A stretch of DNA of 64,000 bases from an uncultured Dorea sp. (GCA_910578455.1 CAJTQA010000002.1:1-64000); one strand, 5' to 3'; counted from the stretch's first letter, positions 1 to 8,683 are shown. The notes: generated by a model from the sequence alone, not told the origin. Numbers and translations: made by a program.

Positions 1-152
1 ATACGGGGTCGAAATAAATTCGCCACTCCTCCTTCCGTGCTCTGTAGTATATTGCTATTCCCTACAAGAATTATAAATCAAAGAGTGGAGGGGCACAACA
101 TTTTTCATAACTTGTTTGTGCCTTGAGCGAAGCGAAAGGAATGATAAAAAAC

Positions 153-1004
153 ATGAAAAAATTAACCGATGAAGAATTTAAGGCTCTGGCCGCCAAAGCT
201 ACAGCCGGAGACAAAAAAGCACTCGAAACCCTTGTCACGAATCTGCAGGACACGGTATTCAACCTGTCGCTGCGAATGCTGGGAACATTCGCGGACGCGG
301 AGGACGCTGCCCAGGACATTCTGCTAAAAGTGATTACGCACCTGTCCTCCTTCCGGGGCGAGAGCGCATTTACTACATGGGTGTTTCGCATCGCCGTCAA
401 TCACCTGAAAAATTATCAAAAGCATATGTTCGCCCACCACCCTCTGAGCTTTGAATTTTATGGGGAGGACATCGAACACGCCCGGATAGAAGACGTGCCC
501 GACCTCTCCCAGGAGGTAGACAAAGAGCTCTTAGCGGAGGAACTTAAGATGTCCTGCACCAATGTAATGCTGCAATGTCTCGACGCCGAGAGCAGATGCA
601 TCTTTATCCTTGGCACGATGTTTAAGATCGACAGCCGGACTGCCGGGGAAATCCTGAATATGACGCCGGAAAACTACCGCCAGCGGCTCTCCCGGACAAA
701 AAAGAAGATGGCGGATTTCCTCAGGCAGTATTGCGGGGAATACGGCGACGGCAGATGCCGCTGCAAAGACCGGGTGAATTATGCGGTTTCCTGCCGCCGG
801 ATCAATCCCCTCAAGCCGGATTACGCAAAAGCGGCGGAGATTCCCTTAGAGACGATGCTCTGCGTAAAAAATGCAATGGAAGAAATGGACGGCCTCTCAC
901 AGGATTTTTCTTTCTTAAAACCCTACGAATCCCCGGAGCGCACAAAGCATTTCCTGCGGGAACTCCTTGATTCCGCCCAGTTTTCCATCATCAAAGACTC
1001 ATAA
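153..1004 (+). CDS. Sigma-70 family (ECF-like) RNA polymerase sigma factor
   Basis: This 283-residue protein should direct RNA polymerase to a small set of promoters. Region 2 lies at about residues 20-90 (SLRMLGTFADAEDAAQD, then FTTWVFRIAVNHLKN) and region 4 at about 140-190, including the helix-turn-helix ILNMTPENYRQRLSRTK. A tail of roughly 80 residues follows and opens with a cysteine group (CGEYGDGRCRCKDR). ATG 153 was chosen because AAAGGA lies 12 bases upstream; the in-frame TTG at 123 has no ribosome site. No anti-sigma gene is adjacent. The DUF2461 gene starts 26 bases downstream on the same strand, so the two may be co-transcribed. Bases 1-152 show nothing else I can support. The regulon is unknown. 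Confidence 0.8.
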   Translation: MKKLTDEEFKALAAKATAGDKKALETLVTNLQDTVFNLSLRMLGTFADAEDAAQDILLKVITHLSSFRGESAFTTWVFRIAVNHLKNYQKHMFAHHPLSFEFYGEDIEHARIEDVPDLSQEVDKELLAEELKMSCTNVMLQCLDAESRCIFILGTMFKIDSRTAGEILNMTPENYRQRLSRTKKKMADFLRQYCGEYGDGRCRCKDRVNYAVSCRRINPLKPDYAKAAEIPLETMLCVKNAMEEMDGLSQDFSFLKPYESPERTKHFLRELLDSAQFSIIKDS

Positions 1005-1030
1005 AAGAAAATTCGCAAAGGAGAAAACCT

Positions 1031-1714
1031 ATGGACACACAACTGATTCTTGATTATCTGACAGACTTAAGCACGAACAACAACCGGGAATGGTATCATG
1101 CCAACAAAGACGCATTTAAAAAGGCCAACGCCGAATTTGAAAGCCTGCTCGGCGCCCTGATACTGGAAATCGGAACCTTTGACAGCAGCATTTTGCAAAA
1201 CAATCCAAAAGACCTTACCTTTAAAATCGTGAGGGACACCCGTTTCAGCCACGACAAATCCCCCTACAATCCGGCATTCCGCGCCCACATTTCCTCCAAA
1301 GGAAAGCTGCCGGTGCCTGTAGGCTACTACCTGATGGTAAAGCCCGGGGATCAGTCATTTTTAGGCGGCGGCTTATTTGCTGACATGTTCAAGGACGCCA
1401 CGTCGATGGTACGGGATTACATCACCGGAAACGGCCCAGAGCTTGAACAGATCATCCATGCGCCGGAGTTCGAAAAGCATTTCACCCTCCAGGGAACAGC
1501 GCTAAAAAAGGTTCCAGCAGGCTACGACAAAGAACACCCGCAGGCCGAATATTTAAAATATAAAAGCTGGTATATCGAATACCCTGTAAAAGACAGCGAG
1601 CTCTCCGACGCAAGCGCTTTTATCAAAAAAGCCGCAGGCCTGTTCTGTCTCATGAAACCCTTTAACGATTATCTAAACAAAGCGCTCTCTAAGTTCGAGA
1701 TGCCTAAAAGGTAA
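1031..1714 (+). CDS. DUF2461 family protein
   Basis: A 227-residue soluble protein matching the DUF2461 (TIGR02453) family, whose biochemical role is not known. Recognisable family features are the N-terminal NNREWYHANKDAFKKA stretch, the FKIVRDTRFSHDKSPYNPAF block at about residues 65-85, and GGGLFADMFKD in the middle. There is no signal peptide or membrane segment. The start is supported by AAAGGAG seven bases upstream. It follows the sigma factor gene by 26 bases and ends at a strong bidirectional terminator, so the two plus-strand genes form the first unit in the window. Confidence 0.8.
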   Translation: MDTQLILDYLTDLSTNNNREWYHANKDAFKKANAEFESLLGALILEIGTFDSSILQNNPKDLTFKIVRDTRFSHDKSPYNPAFRAHISSKGKLPVPVGYYLMVKPGDQSFLGGGLFADMFKDATSMVRDYITGNGPELEQIIHAPEFEKHFTLQGTALKKVPAGYDKEHPQAEYLKYKSWYIEYPVKDSELSDASAFIKKAAGLFCLMKPFNDYLNKALSKFEMPKR

Positions 1715-1720
1715 AAAAAG

Positions 1721-1759
1721 CACCCGCCGGACTGTTTAAAGTCCAACGGGTACTTTTTT
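1721..1759. terminator. Bidirectional intrinsic terminator between convergent genes
   Basis: An inverted repeat (CACCCGCCGGACT, six-base loop, AGTCCAACGGGT) is flanked by seven A on one side and six T on the other. It can therefore end both the DUF2461 transcript and the converging spore-protein transcript. Confidence 0.85.
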
Positions 1760-1768
1760 CTTGATTGC

Positions 1769-1975
1769 TTATTTGCCAGCCATCTGCTTTTCCTGCTGCT
1801 CGATCATTTTCTTAACCATATATCCGCCTACAGAACCATTCTGTCTGGATGTCAGGTCTCCGTTGTAGCCGTCAGATAACGGTACTCCAAGTTCGCTTGC
1901 AACCTCATATTTGAATTTGTCAAGTGCACCCTTTGCTTCAGGTACGGCTGTTCTGTTAGATGAACGATTTGCCAT
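1769..1975 (-). CDS. Alpha/beta-type small acid-soluble spore protein
   Basis: A 68-residue DNA-binding spore protein that coats spore DNA and protects it from UV and heat. The family signature is complete: KYEVASELGVPL around residues 22-33, which contains the GPR protease cleavage region, and GSVGGYMVKKMIE near the end, the DNA-contacting helix. Length is normal for the family. A strong GGAGGAG site lies seven bases before the ATG. Expression would be forespore-specific (sigma G), but I could not assign the promoter with confidence. The leader carries three copies of TTGTAAC or its complement (1993-2024). Confidence 0.95.
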   Translation of the reverse strand: MANRSSNRTAVPEAKGALDKFKYEVASELGVPLSDGYNGDLTSRQNGSVGGYMVKKMIEQQEKQMAGK

Positions 1976-2042
1976 TTTTACTCTCCTCCTTTTTGTAACT
2001 TTGTAACCTTTTGTTTTGTTACAACCATAGTATATGGAGGAA

Positions 2043-4073
2043 TCAGATTATTACACTAGAAGGTTCTTCATATTTTGGAAGTTTTTTCAACCGTTCATGA
2101 TCCGTCTCGATCAGCCAGTCCGCCGCCTCATTTGCCTGCTTAAGAATCTTCGCGTCCTGATACACATCCGCGATTTTAAAATTCATAAGGCCGCTCTGGC
2201 GGATGCCGAAAAGGTCTCCCGGCCCGCGGAGCCTTAAATCCTCGCTGGCAATCTTAAATCCGTCGTTCGTTTTATTTAAAATCTCAAGACGCTCCCTCGT
2301 CTCCTTCGCCTTAGACCCGCTCATAAAGATACAGTAGGACTGATGTTTCCCCCGCCCTACCCTGCCTCTTAGCTGATGGAGCTGCGCCAGGCCGAACCGC
2401 TCCGCATTCTCGATCATCATCACTGTGGCGTTGGGCACGTCGATTCCCACCTCGATGACCGTCGTGGAGACGAGCACATGGCTCTCCCGCCTGGAAAACC
2501 TTTCCATGATGGCGTCTTTTTCCTTCTGCCGCATCTTTCCGTGGAGGAAATCCACCACAATTTCTCCGCCAAGCTCTTCCTTGAGCGCCGCCGCGTAATC
2601 CGTCACATTTTCAGCCTCAAGGCTCTCGCTCTCCTCCACCATAGGGCAGATGACATAGCACTGCCGCCCCTCTGCGATCTGCTTTTTCATAAATGTGTAC
2701 GCCGTCTTCCGGTAGCCGGTGTCCACCACGCAGTTTTTAATCGGCAGGCGGTTCGCCGGCAGCTCGTCCATGACAGAGATATCCAGGTCGCCGTACAGAA
2801 TGATCGCCAGCGTCCTCGGAATAGGCGTCGCGCTCATGACAAGCACATGGGGCACGCCCCCCTTTTCTGCAAATGTCTCCCGCTGCTTGACCCCGAACCT
2901 GTGCTGCTCGTCCGTAATGACTAATCCTAAATTGTCATAATTCACCGCCCCCTGGATCAGGGCATGGGTTCCTATGATAATCTTCGCCAGGCCGCACTCT
3001 ATCCGGTCGTAAGCCCTTCGTTTTTCCTTCGCCGTCATAGAGCCGGTAAGGAGCACTGTCTTGACAGCCAGCCCATGCTCCTCAAGCAGTTTCGTAACAG
3101 ACTCGTAATGCTGCCTTGCCAGCACCTCCGTCGGCGCCATCATCGCCCCCTGAAATCCGTTCAAAGCAGCAGTTATCAGGGCAAGCACCGCTACGATGGT
3201 CTTCCCCGAGCCTACGTCTCCCTGCACCAGCCGGGACATTACCGTATCGGAGCCAAGGTCTTTTGCAATCTCTCCCCACACCTTTTTCTGCGCCCCGGTC
3301 AGCTCAAAGGGCAGCTCACCGATAAAGCGCTCCACCTCCGGGCGCATTTCCATCACATACTCGTTCCTAAGTTTCCCGCTGCCCTCCTTAAGACTTCGGA
3401 GGGCAAGGATGAACTCCAAAAATTCCTCGAACACCATCCGGTTCCTGGCATGGTAAAACACTTCCTTATCCTCGGGGAAATGAATCCCTCTCAGCGCGTA
3501 ATTATACTCCGCAAGCCCGTATTTCAGCCGAATCTCCTCCGGCAGCGTCTCCCGCGCCAGATTTAAGTTATCAAACGCCTGCCGCACAGCCTTTACCACC
3601 GCATTGTTGGTAAGCCCCGCCGTCAGTCCGTACACCGGCTGCAGCGTGTGAAGTTTGTCCTCATATTTCTCCGGCGGATAAAAAATCTCCGGATGCTCCA
3701 TCACGAGAGCGTCCTTTTTCCTCACGATGCGCCCCCGCAGCGTGACCACGCCCCCACCGGCAAGCGTCGTCCTAAGAAACGGCATCCGAAACCAGATGAC
3801 GCGCAAAGTTCCGGTGATATCCTTCACATGGAGGGTCGTGACCTGCATCCGGGGCGAGCCGCCCACCTGGACTCTCCCGTAGATGGCTCCCGTCACCGTC
3901 ATGACCCGGCCTTCCTCCAACTCGCTTATGGGCGCCGCCTCCTCATAGACATCATACCCTCTCGGATAACAGCGGATCAGATCGCCCACCGTGTCAACGC
4001 CTATTTTGTGAAACAGCTTTTCCGTCTTCTCACCGATTCCCTTCAATTCTTTAATCTTTGTCGATTCAATCAT
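2043..4073 (-). CDS. recG: ATP-dependent DNA helicase RecG
   Basis: A 676-residue branched-DNA helicase that regresses stalled replication forks and acts on Holliday junctions and R-loops. The N-terminal wedge/OB domain covers about residues 60-160. Helicase motifs are clear: Walker A GDVGSGKTIVA near 288, the DEQH box (ITDEQHRFG) near 388, VMSATPIPRTL after it, and the motif VI arginines in QLRGRVGRG near 565. Length is typical. An AGGGAA site precedes the ATG. It lies downstream of fakA with a gap of 125 bases, like the fakA to recG order known in Bacillus but without the sdaAB/sdaAA pair between them. Confidence 0.97.
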   Translation of the reverse strand: MIESTKIKELKGIGEKTEKLFHKIGVDTVGDLIRCYPRGYDVYEEAAPISELEEGRVMTVTGAIYGRVQVGGSPRMQVTTLHVKDITGTLRVIWFRMPFLRTTLAGGGVVTLRGRIVRKKDALVMEHPEIFYPPEKYEDKLHTLQPVYGLTAGLTNNAVVKAVRQAFDNLNLARETLPEEIRLKYGLAEYNYALRGIHFPEDKEVFYHARNRMVFEEFLEFILALRSLKEGSGKLRNEYVMEMRPEVERFIGELPFELTGAQKKVWGEIAKDLGSDTVMSRLVQGDVGSGKTIVAVLALITAALNGFQGAMMAPTEVLARQHYESVTKLLEEHGLAVKTVLLTGSMTAKEKRRAYDRIECGLAKIIIGTHALIQGAVNYDNLGLVITDEQHRFGVKQRETFAEKGGVPHVLVMSATPIPRTLAIILYGDLDISVMDELPANRLPIKNCVVDTGYRKTAYTFMKKQIAEGRQCYVICPMVEESESLEAENVTDYAAALKEELGGEIVVDFLHGKMRQKEKDAIMERFSRRESHVLVSTTVIEVGIDVPNATVMMIENAERFGLAQLHQLRGRVGRGKHQSYCIFMSGSKAKETRERLEILNKTNDGFKIASEDLRLRGPGDLFGIRQSGLMNFKIADVYQDAKILKQANEAADWLIETDHERLKKLPKYEEPSSVII

Positions 4074-4198
4074 ATCTATTCCCTATTTTCCCGTAACAGC
4101 TGCAAAAAGAGGACACTGACTGCCCTCTTTCCTCAATTTCATATATTGACGTAACTCAAAGCGAAATCACCCCAGCGCTCCGCTATCCATAACAAATG

Positions 4199-5875
4199 TT
4201 ACTCCACCGCAAGCACATAATAGTAGATTGGCTGACCGCCAAAATGAGCGTCCACATCCGCATCCGGATATGTCTCCTCCACTTTGGCAATAAAGTCTTC
4301 GGCATCTTCCTCTCTGACTTCTTCCCCATAATAGATGCTGATAAGTTCTGTCGTCTCATCCACAAGACCTTTTAACAGCTCCAGAGCAGTCTCCTCGATC
4401 TCTCTCCCCACTGCAAGGATTCCATGATCGCCGATTCCCATAATGTCGCCCTCATGAATTTCCTTATTGTCTATGTGGGTATCCCTGACCGCATAAGTAA
4501 CCTGCCCGGTCTTTACATTCTCAATCTCCTCAAGCATCGTCTCCTCATTCGTCTTCGCGTCCGCGTCTGCCATGAAATTGATGAGGGCAGTGATTCCCTG
4601 AGGAACCGTCCTTGTCGGGATGACGATGATCTCTTTATCCTCCACCAGCGCTTTCGCCTGGTTCGCTGCCAGCACGATATTTTTATTGTTGGGGAGTATA
4701 AAGATCGTGTCCGCATTTACCTGGTCGACGGCATTCAGCATGTCTTCCGTACTTGGGTTCATGGTCTGGCCGCCCTCAATGACGTAATCTGCTCCCAGCT
4801 CTTTAAAGATTCCGTTGATGCCCTCCCCGATAGACACGGTGATAAAGCCAAAGGGCTTCCTTGGCTCCTGGGCCTCTTTTTCTTCCTTCTCTTTTTCAGA
4901 CTGCTCTGCCGCCACTTTCTGCGCGTCGCGAATCAGTTTCTCCTGATGCTCCTCGCGCATATTGTCTATCTTCATACGTGAAAGCTGCCCGAATCCAAGC
5001 GCTTTCTGTATGGCAAGGCCCGGATCGTTCGTATGCACATGTATCTTCACCACATCATCGTCTGCGACACACACGATGGAATCACCGATAGAAGACAGGT
5101 ATTCCTTAAACTCATGCTCATCCTTATCCGTAAACTCTTTCTCGGTAAGGATGATGAACTCCGTACAATATCCGAACTTTATATCCGCCTCGTCCCCAGG
5201 CGCTGCTTTCACAGAAACCCCGGAGCTTGTCGGGGCAATCTCGGAATACCGGATCTCTTTTCCAAGGAATGCGTCATATGCGCCCTTTATGACTTCCAAA
5301 AGGCCCTGTCCGCCGGAATCCACCACCCCGGCCTCCTTGAGTACCGGCAGCATCTCCGGCGTCTTTTTCAGCACTTCCCCGGCGTACTCAATCACAGCCG
5401 GAATGAAGACTTCCAGATCATCCGTCTCCTGCGCCATCTGTGCTGCCTTCTCGGAAATCCCGCTGGCAACGGTAAGGATCGTGCCCTCCTTCGGTTTCAT
5501 GACCGCCTTGTAAGCCGTCTCCCTCGCCCTGCTGCATGCAGCCGCAAGTCCCTGGACGTCAATCTCTTCTTCCTCACGGATCGCCTTTGTGAACCCCCGG
5601 AGCAGCTGGGAGAGGATGACTCCTGAGTTTCCCCTGGCGCCCCGGAGGGAGCCGGACGAAATAGCCTTTGCCAGATCTTTCATTGTCGGTTTATCAAGAG
5701 CCGCCACTTCTTTTGCCGCAGCCATAATCGTGAGCGACATATTTGTTCCGGTATCGCCGTCCGGCACCGGAAAAACATTCAGCTCGTTGATATATTCTTT
5801 TTTCGCCTCAATATTCTGTGCACCTGCCAAAAACATCTTTGCAAGCATATCCACGTTCATAGATTTTGTAGCCAC
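4199..5875 (-). CDS. fakA: Fatty acid kinase catalytic subunit FakA (DAK2/DhaL domain, YloV family)
   Basis: A 558-residue cytoplasmic kinase that phosphorylates fatty acids presented by a FakB (DegV) partner, feeding exogenous fatty acids into phospholipid synthesis. The N-terminal DhaL domain has the magnesium-binding motif NVFPVPDGDTGTNM at about residues 29-42 and SGSLRGARGNSGVILSQ near 75. A DegV-like EDD domain follows a Glu/Lys-rich linker at about 310-335. Translation appears to start at GTG 5875 behind AAGGAGG. It sits 20 bases after the Asp23-like gene, the conserved rpmB-yloU-yloV order. No fakB is in the window. Confidence 0.93.
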   Translation of the reverse strand: MATKSMNVDMLAKMFLAGAQNIEAKKEYINELNVFPVPDGDTGTNMSLTIMAAAKEVAALDKPTMKDLAKAISSGSLRGARGNSGVILSQLLRGFTKAIREEEEIDVQGLAAACSRARETAYKAVMKPKEGTILTVASGISEKAAQMAQETDDLEVFIPAVIEYAGEVLKKTPEMLPVLKEAGVVDSGGQGLLEVIKGAYDAFLGKEIRYSEIAPTSSGVSVKAAPGDEADIKFGYCTEFIILTEKEFTDKDEHEFKEYLSSIGDSIVCVADDDVVKIHVHTNDPGLAIQKALGFGQLSRMKIDNMREEHQEKLIRDAQKVAAEQSEKEKEEKEAQEPRKPFGFITVSIGEGINGIFKELGADYVIEGGQTMNPSTEDMLNAVDQVNADTIFILPNNKNIVLAANQAKALVEDKEIIVIPTRTVPQGITALINFMADADAKTNEETMLEEIENVKTGQVTYAVRDTHIDNKEIHEGDIMGIGDHGILAVGREIEETALELLKGLVDETTELISIYYGEEVREEDAEDFIAKVEETYPDADVDAHFGGQPIYYYVLAVE

Positions 5876-5895
5876 TTTTTACGTTCCTCCTTAGC

Positions 5896-6255
5896 TTAGT
5901 CGATGACCCTTACGCCTTCTATAAAGATATTGATCTTATCCACCGGCATGCCGGAAAATTCTTCCACCCTGTACTTCACATTGCTGATCAGGTTATCCGT
6001 AACCGCAGAAATGCTCACGCCGTAAGAAACGATAATGTGAAAATCAAGCGCAATGTGATTTTCTTCTGAAACGGATACCTGTATCCCCCTGGTCAGGCTC
6101 TCCTTTTTCAGCAGATGAACCAGACCGTCCTTCATATTCACCGCAGCCATGCCCACAATCCCAAAACACTCCACCGCAACCGCGCCCGCATACTTTGCGA
6201 TAACTTCCGGGTCAATCGTAATAATGCCAAGATCTGTATTCATGCATCCTTTCAT
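5896..6255 (-). CDS. Asp23/Gls24 family envelope stress protein (YloU-like)
   Basis: A 119-residue Asp23/Gls24 family protein. Members are membrane-associated or cytoplasmic proteins linked to envelope stress and fatty-acid metabolism; the exact activity is unknown. The conserved core is visible as ITIDPEVIAKYAGAVAVECF near the N terminus and INIFIEGVRV at the end. There is no membrane segment of its own. GGAGG lies eight bases before ATG 6255, which settles the start over the internal ATG at 6243. It directly precedes fakA and is probably translated from the same message. Confidence 0.92.
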   Translation of the reverse strand: MKGCMNTDLGIITIDPEVIAKYAGAVAVECFGIVGMAAVNMKDGLVHLLKKESLTRGIQVSVSEENHIALDFHIIVSYGVSISAVTDNLISNVKYRVEEFSGMPVDKINIFIEGVRVID

Positions 6256-6346
6256 ATCCTAAACCTCCGTTTCTAATAGCCGAAATAATAAATGTATTAT
6301 ACTCTGTTTTCCATGCTTTTACAATCAGTTCTGCGAAAAAAGGGCT

Positions 6347-6377
6347 AAAAAAAGATCAGATTCCGCAGAACCTGACC
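6347..6377 (-). terminator. Intrinsic terminator after rpmB
   Basis: On the minus strand GGTCAGGTTC, loop TGCG, and GAATCTGATC pair over ten positions including two G-U pairs, and are followed by seven T. This would end or attenuate the rpmB transcript ahead of the asp23-fakA pair. Confidence 0.8.
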
Positions 6378-6393
6378 TTCCATCCGTTCTTTC

Positions 6394-6582
6394 TTACGCA
6401 CGCTCAACTTTGCCGGACCTCAAACAAGAAGTACATACATACATCTTCTTTGTTCCGCCGCCCTCCGTCTTTACACGAACTGACTTTACATTTGCCTTCC
6501 ACATCTTTGGTGTTTTTCTATTAGAGTGGCTTACGTTATTTCCAAAGTGAGCACCCTTTTCGCAAATAGCACATTTTGCCAT
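6394..6582 (-). CDS. rpmB: 50S ribosomal protein L28
   Basis: A 62-residue large-subunit ribosomal protein. It is the zinc-binding form of L28, with two CxxC pairs, CAIC at residues 4-7 and CTSC near 51-54. The HFGNNVSHSNRKTPKMWKAN block is the family hallmark. AGGAGG lies seven bases before the ATG. A sigma-A type promoter is visible about 60 bases upstream and a terminator lies just after the gene, so it can be transcribed as a single-gene unit. Confidence 0.97.
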   Translation of the reverse strand: MAKCAICEKGAHFGNNVSHSNRKTPKMWKANVKSVRVKTEGGGTKKMYVCTSCLRSGKVERA

Positions 6583-6638
6583 GACTGCACCTCCTAACGC
6601 TCATAATAAGTCCGAAACACGAACTCGCAACACTAGAT

Positions 6639-6667
6639 ATATTAGCACATAAGCTCGAATAATGCAA
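6639..6667 (-). promoter_or_regulatory. Candidate sigma-A promoter of rpmB
   Basis: On the minus strand TTGCAT (6667-6662) and TAATAT (6644-6639) are separated by 17 bases. Transcription would start about 50 bases before the rpmB ATG. Confidence 0.6.
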
Positions 6668-6689
6668 GTATAAATTCACAATTTACCAC

Positions 6690-6839
6690 TCAGTAGCAAA
6701 ACAAATTGTAACCTGCCAATATGCACAGTATGATGCTGATCACTTCCACGAAAGTGTTCGGCAGGATCAGCGACAGGATCAGTCCTACGGCCACCCAGAA
6801 CAGGGCAAACCCGATGACACGTTTCATAATATCATGCAC
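6690..6839 (-). CDS. Small hydrophobic membrane protein, 49 residues
   Basis: A short gene between ytfJ and rpmB. From GTG 6839 it encodes VHDIMKRVIGFALFW and continues with a hydrophobic run (LILSLILPNTF, then ISIILCILAGYNLF) to a TGA at 6690. It can form two membrane helices joined by a short turn. AAAAGGGG lies five bases before the GTG; an internal ATG at 6827 is an alternative start with a weaker site. I do not recognise a family. Clean hydrophobicity and a good ribosome site support it, but at this size it remains a prediction. Confidence 0.55.
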   Translation of the reverse strand: MHDIMKRVIGFALFWVAVGLILSLILPNTFVEVISIILCILAGYNLFCY

Positions 6840-6885
6840 CCGTTCCCCTTTTGTTCATCCTATGCAGCAGCCCCCGGAAACATTC

Positions 6886-7290
6886 TTAAAATTCTATATC
6901 GCCCATATCGCCCGACTCAAGAATGTCCGCCACTTCCTGCTCCGTCATCTCCTCTTCTTTTTCCCCTGTAAACTTGTCGATCACATCAGGAACCATGTCA
7001 AGGATCTTCGTGATCGTATCCTGATTCTTAATATTCACCAGCTTTGTTTTTCCGTTCTGGATAACGAGCACCGCGCAGGGGGTAATCTTTCCGCCTATGC
7101 CTCCCCCGCCCTGTTCTTTCTTATCGCTGCTGAACGCCCCGGCGCCAAGTCCGAAGGAAACGTCAACCAACGGCAGGATAATCGTATCGCCGATGTGGAT
7201 CGCATCCCCCACAACAGTCTTTGACGAGATCATGCCGTCCACGCCGTTAAACAGTGCCTCAACTGCTCCCTTAAAATTATTGTCTGCCAT
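6886..7290 (-). CDS. ytfJ: GerW/YtfJ family sporulation protein
   Basis: A 134-residue cytoplasmic protein of the GerW (YtfJ) family. In Bacillus it is made in the forespore and affects germination. Family features are IGDTIILPLVDVSFGLGAG in the middle followed by GGGGIGGKITPCAVLVI, then an acidic C-terminal tail. ATG 7290 was chosen because AGGAGG lies eight bases upstream; a TTG two codons earlier is too close to it. It follows the ytfI-like gene by 17 bases, reproducing the ytfI-ytfJ pair of Bacilli. Confidence 0.9.
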   Translation of the reverse strand: MADNNFKGAVEALFNGVDGMISSKTVVGDAIHIGDTIILPLVDVSFGLGAGAFSSDKKEQGGGGIGGKITPCAVLVIQNGKTKLVNIKNQDTITKILDMVPDVIDKFTGEKEEEMTEQEVADILESGDMGDIEF

Positions 7291-7307
7291 AGTCAATTCC
7301 TCCTGCT

Positions 7308-8339
7308 TTATATTTCAAAATTCCTGATATCCTTATACGTCCTGCGGACATTCCTGTTCCAGAAAAGGTTCCACGCTAAATGCAGAAAATATAAAAAGCG
7401 GACGCGCCCTTTCGCATAAAGCTTTCCCTTAAGGATCTTTCTCTCAAAATCCGGCTGCAGCGAAATTCCCTCCAGGTAAAACGGATAAAAAGGCGCGATT
7501 GCCGCAAGCACTCTTCCGGTCACGGACGGATCCTCAAAGCCAAATACTGCCTTTCCTTCCAGCCTTTTAGGTTTCAGCCTCCTGATAAGCCTGCCCGTTT
7601 CTTTTTTTAATTTAGAAAAGGCTCCCCTGTGCGTTTCATCCTGCACAAACTCCAGGATTCTGTTCTTTTTTTCCAATAACTCTTTTATTTTATCACAGAT
7701 TTCCCGAATTGTACATTTTATCTTGCAATATGCGCCTTTTATCTTTTCGTATAGCCCTTGATTTTCATGATCGCCCTTATCTCCGGCTTCTTCATGGAAT
7801 CCACTCTCTTTTTCAGGTTCAGTTTCTTTTTCAGGCTCAGTTTCTTTTTCCAGGCTTTCTTCAGTTTCTTCACGGCCTTCCTCAATTTCGCCGGATTTTT
7901 CCTCAGTTTCCGAACCGCCTTTCTCATCTTCCTCATTTTCTGCAGCTTTCTTAACTTCATCATCCTGTTCTTCATCTTTATCATCCTCCTTAACAGAAAT
8001 CATTATTTCATCCATGTCTGCCGCGCTGTTCCCGTCCATGCCGGGTTTTTCCGTATCCTTCCCTCCGTAATCGGCTCCTCCCAGGAATTTTTTCCACGCG
8101 ATGCAGACGCGCCATTTAAGCCTTTTCTCTTTATAGGAGACATCTGCCCTCACAAGCCGGAACAGCCACGAGGCTCTCGCCTTTACCTTTATGTCGTCAA
8201 GGTTTCCTGTACATCCTGCCTTTACCTCATACCGCACCGGCGCAAAAACCACAATGCAAATCAGCAATACAAGTATGCCCAGTATCACCGCTAATATGAT
8301 TCCTATGATTTTCAAGATTAACAACAATATATGTAGCAT
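7308..8339 (-). CDS. DUF2953 domain membrane protein (YtfI-like)
   Basis: A 343-residue protein with one N-terminal membrane helix (LILKIIGIILAVILGILVLL), a segment resembling the start of DUF2953 (VRYEVKAGCTGNLDDIKVKA), and the rest of DUF2953 near the C terminus (FGFEDPSVTGRVLAAIAPF). Between them, about residues 120-200 are extremely acidic and low in complexity, with a short tandem repeat of KETEPE. Its role is unknown, but it pairs with ytfJ in sporulating Firmicutes. The ATG overlaps the upstream gene's stop region, so translational coupling is likely. The acidic insert is longer than I expect for the family. Confidence 0.8.
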   Translation of the reverse strand: MLHILLLILKIIGIILAVILGILVLLICIVVFAPVRYEVKAGCTGNLDDIKVKARASWLFRLVRADVSYKEKRLKWRVCIAWKKFLGGADYGGKDTEKPGMDGNSAADMDEIMISVKEDDKDEEQDDEVKKAAENEEDEKGGSETEEKSGEIEEGREETEESLEKETEPEKETEPEKESGFHEEAGDKGDHENQGLYEKIKGAYCKIKCTIREICDKIKELLEKKNRILEFVQDETHRGAFSKLKKETGRLIRRLKPKRLEGKAVFGFEDPSVTGRVLAAIAPFYPFYLEGISLQPDFERKILKGKLYAKGRVRFLYFLHLAWNLFWNRNVRRTYKDIRNFEI

Positions 8340-8340
8340 C

Positions 8341-8664
8341 TTAGCCTTCCTGTTCTTTGTTCAAAATATAGGAACGGATGTCTGCCCCTCTTGTCTCATT
8401 ATACACGCTCTTTGCAATTTCTTCCAGTATTTCCGCCGACTCGTCAAATCCTTTTGCGATCCCGACGACAAAATAGTCCCTTTCCGGATAGCCTTTCTGC
8501 AAAAGCTGGCTTACATTAAATATTTCCAGCTGATTGCGCCCTGGCCCGCAGAGCACAATCAGGTAGATCCCCGGCATAAATTTTCGCTTTTCCAGCCTGG
8601 CAAGGACTTTCTTCTTTTTCTTTCTTAAGCTTTCCCCTATATACAAATGTTTATAATATTTCAT
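8341..8664 (-). CDS. Uncharacterised 107-residue protein
   Basis: I do not recognise this protein. It opens with MKYYKHLYIG, then a very basic patch (LRKKKKKVLARLEKRK), a hydrophobic strand (GIYLIVLCGPGRNQLEIF) and an alpha-helical end. It looks like a small cytoplasmic nucleic-acid or protein-binding domain. ATG 8664 has AGGGGAAG eight bases upstream; the reading frame is open for another 18 codons but those overlap the penicillin-binding protein. It lies between the cell-wall pair and ytfI/ytfJ in one minus-strand run, so a role in envelope or spore biology is a guess from context only. Confidence 0.65.
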   Translation of the reverse strand: MKYYKHLYIGESLRKKKKKVLARLEKRKFMPGIYLIVLCGPGRNQLEIFNVSQLLQKGYPERDYFVVGIAKGFDESAEILEEIAKSVYNETRGADIRSYILNKEQEG

Positions 8665-8683
8665 CCAAACATCTTCCCCTGCC

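Noticed and set aside
2376..3566. Long plus-strand open frames opposite recG
   Set aside because: High GC in the third codon position of recG opens antisense frames; none has a ribosome site or recognisable domain.
7800..7960. Possible repeat-derived element inside the DUF2953 gene
   Set aside because: The short DNA repeats only reflect repeated Glu/Lys/Thr/Pro codons in an acidic low-complexity linker.
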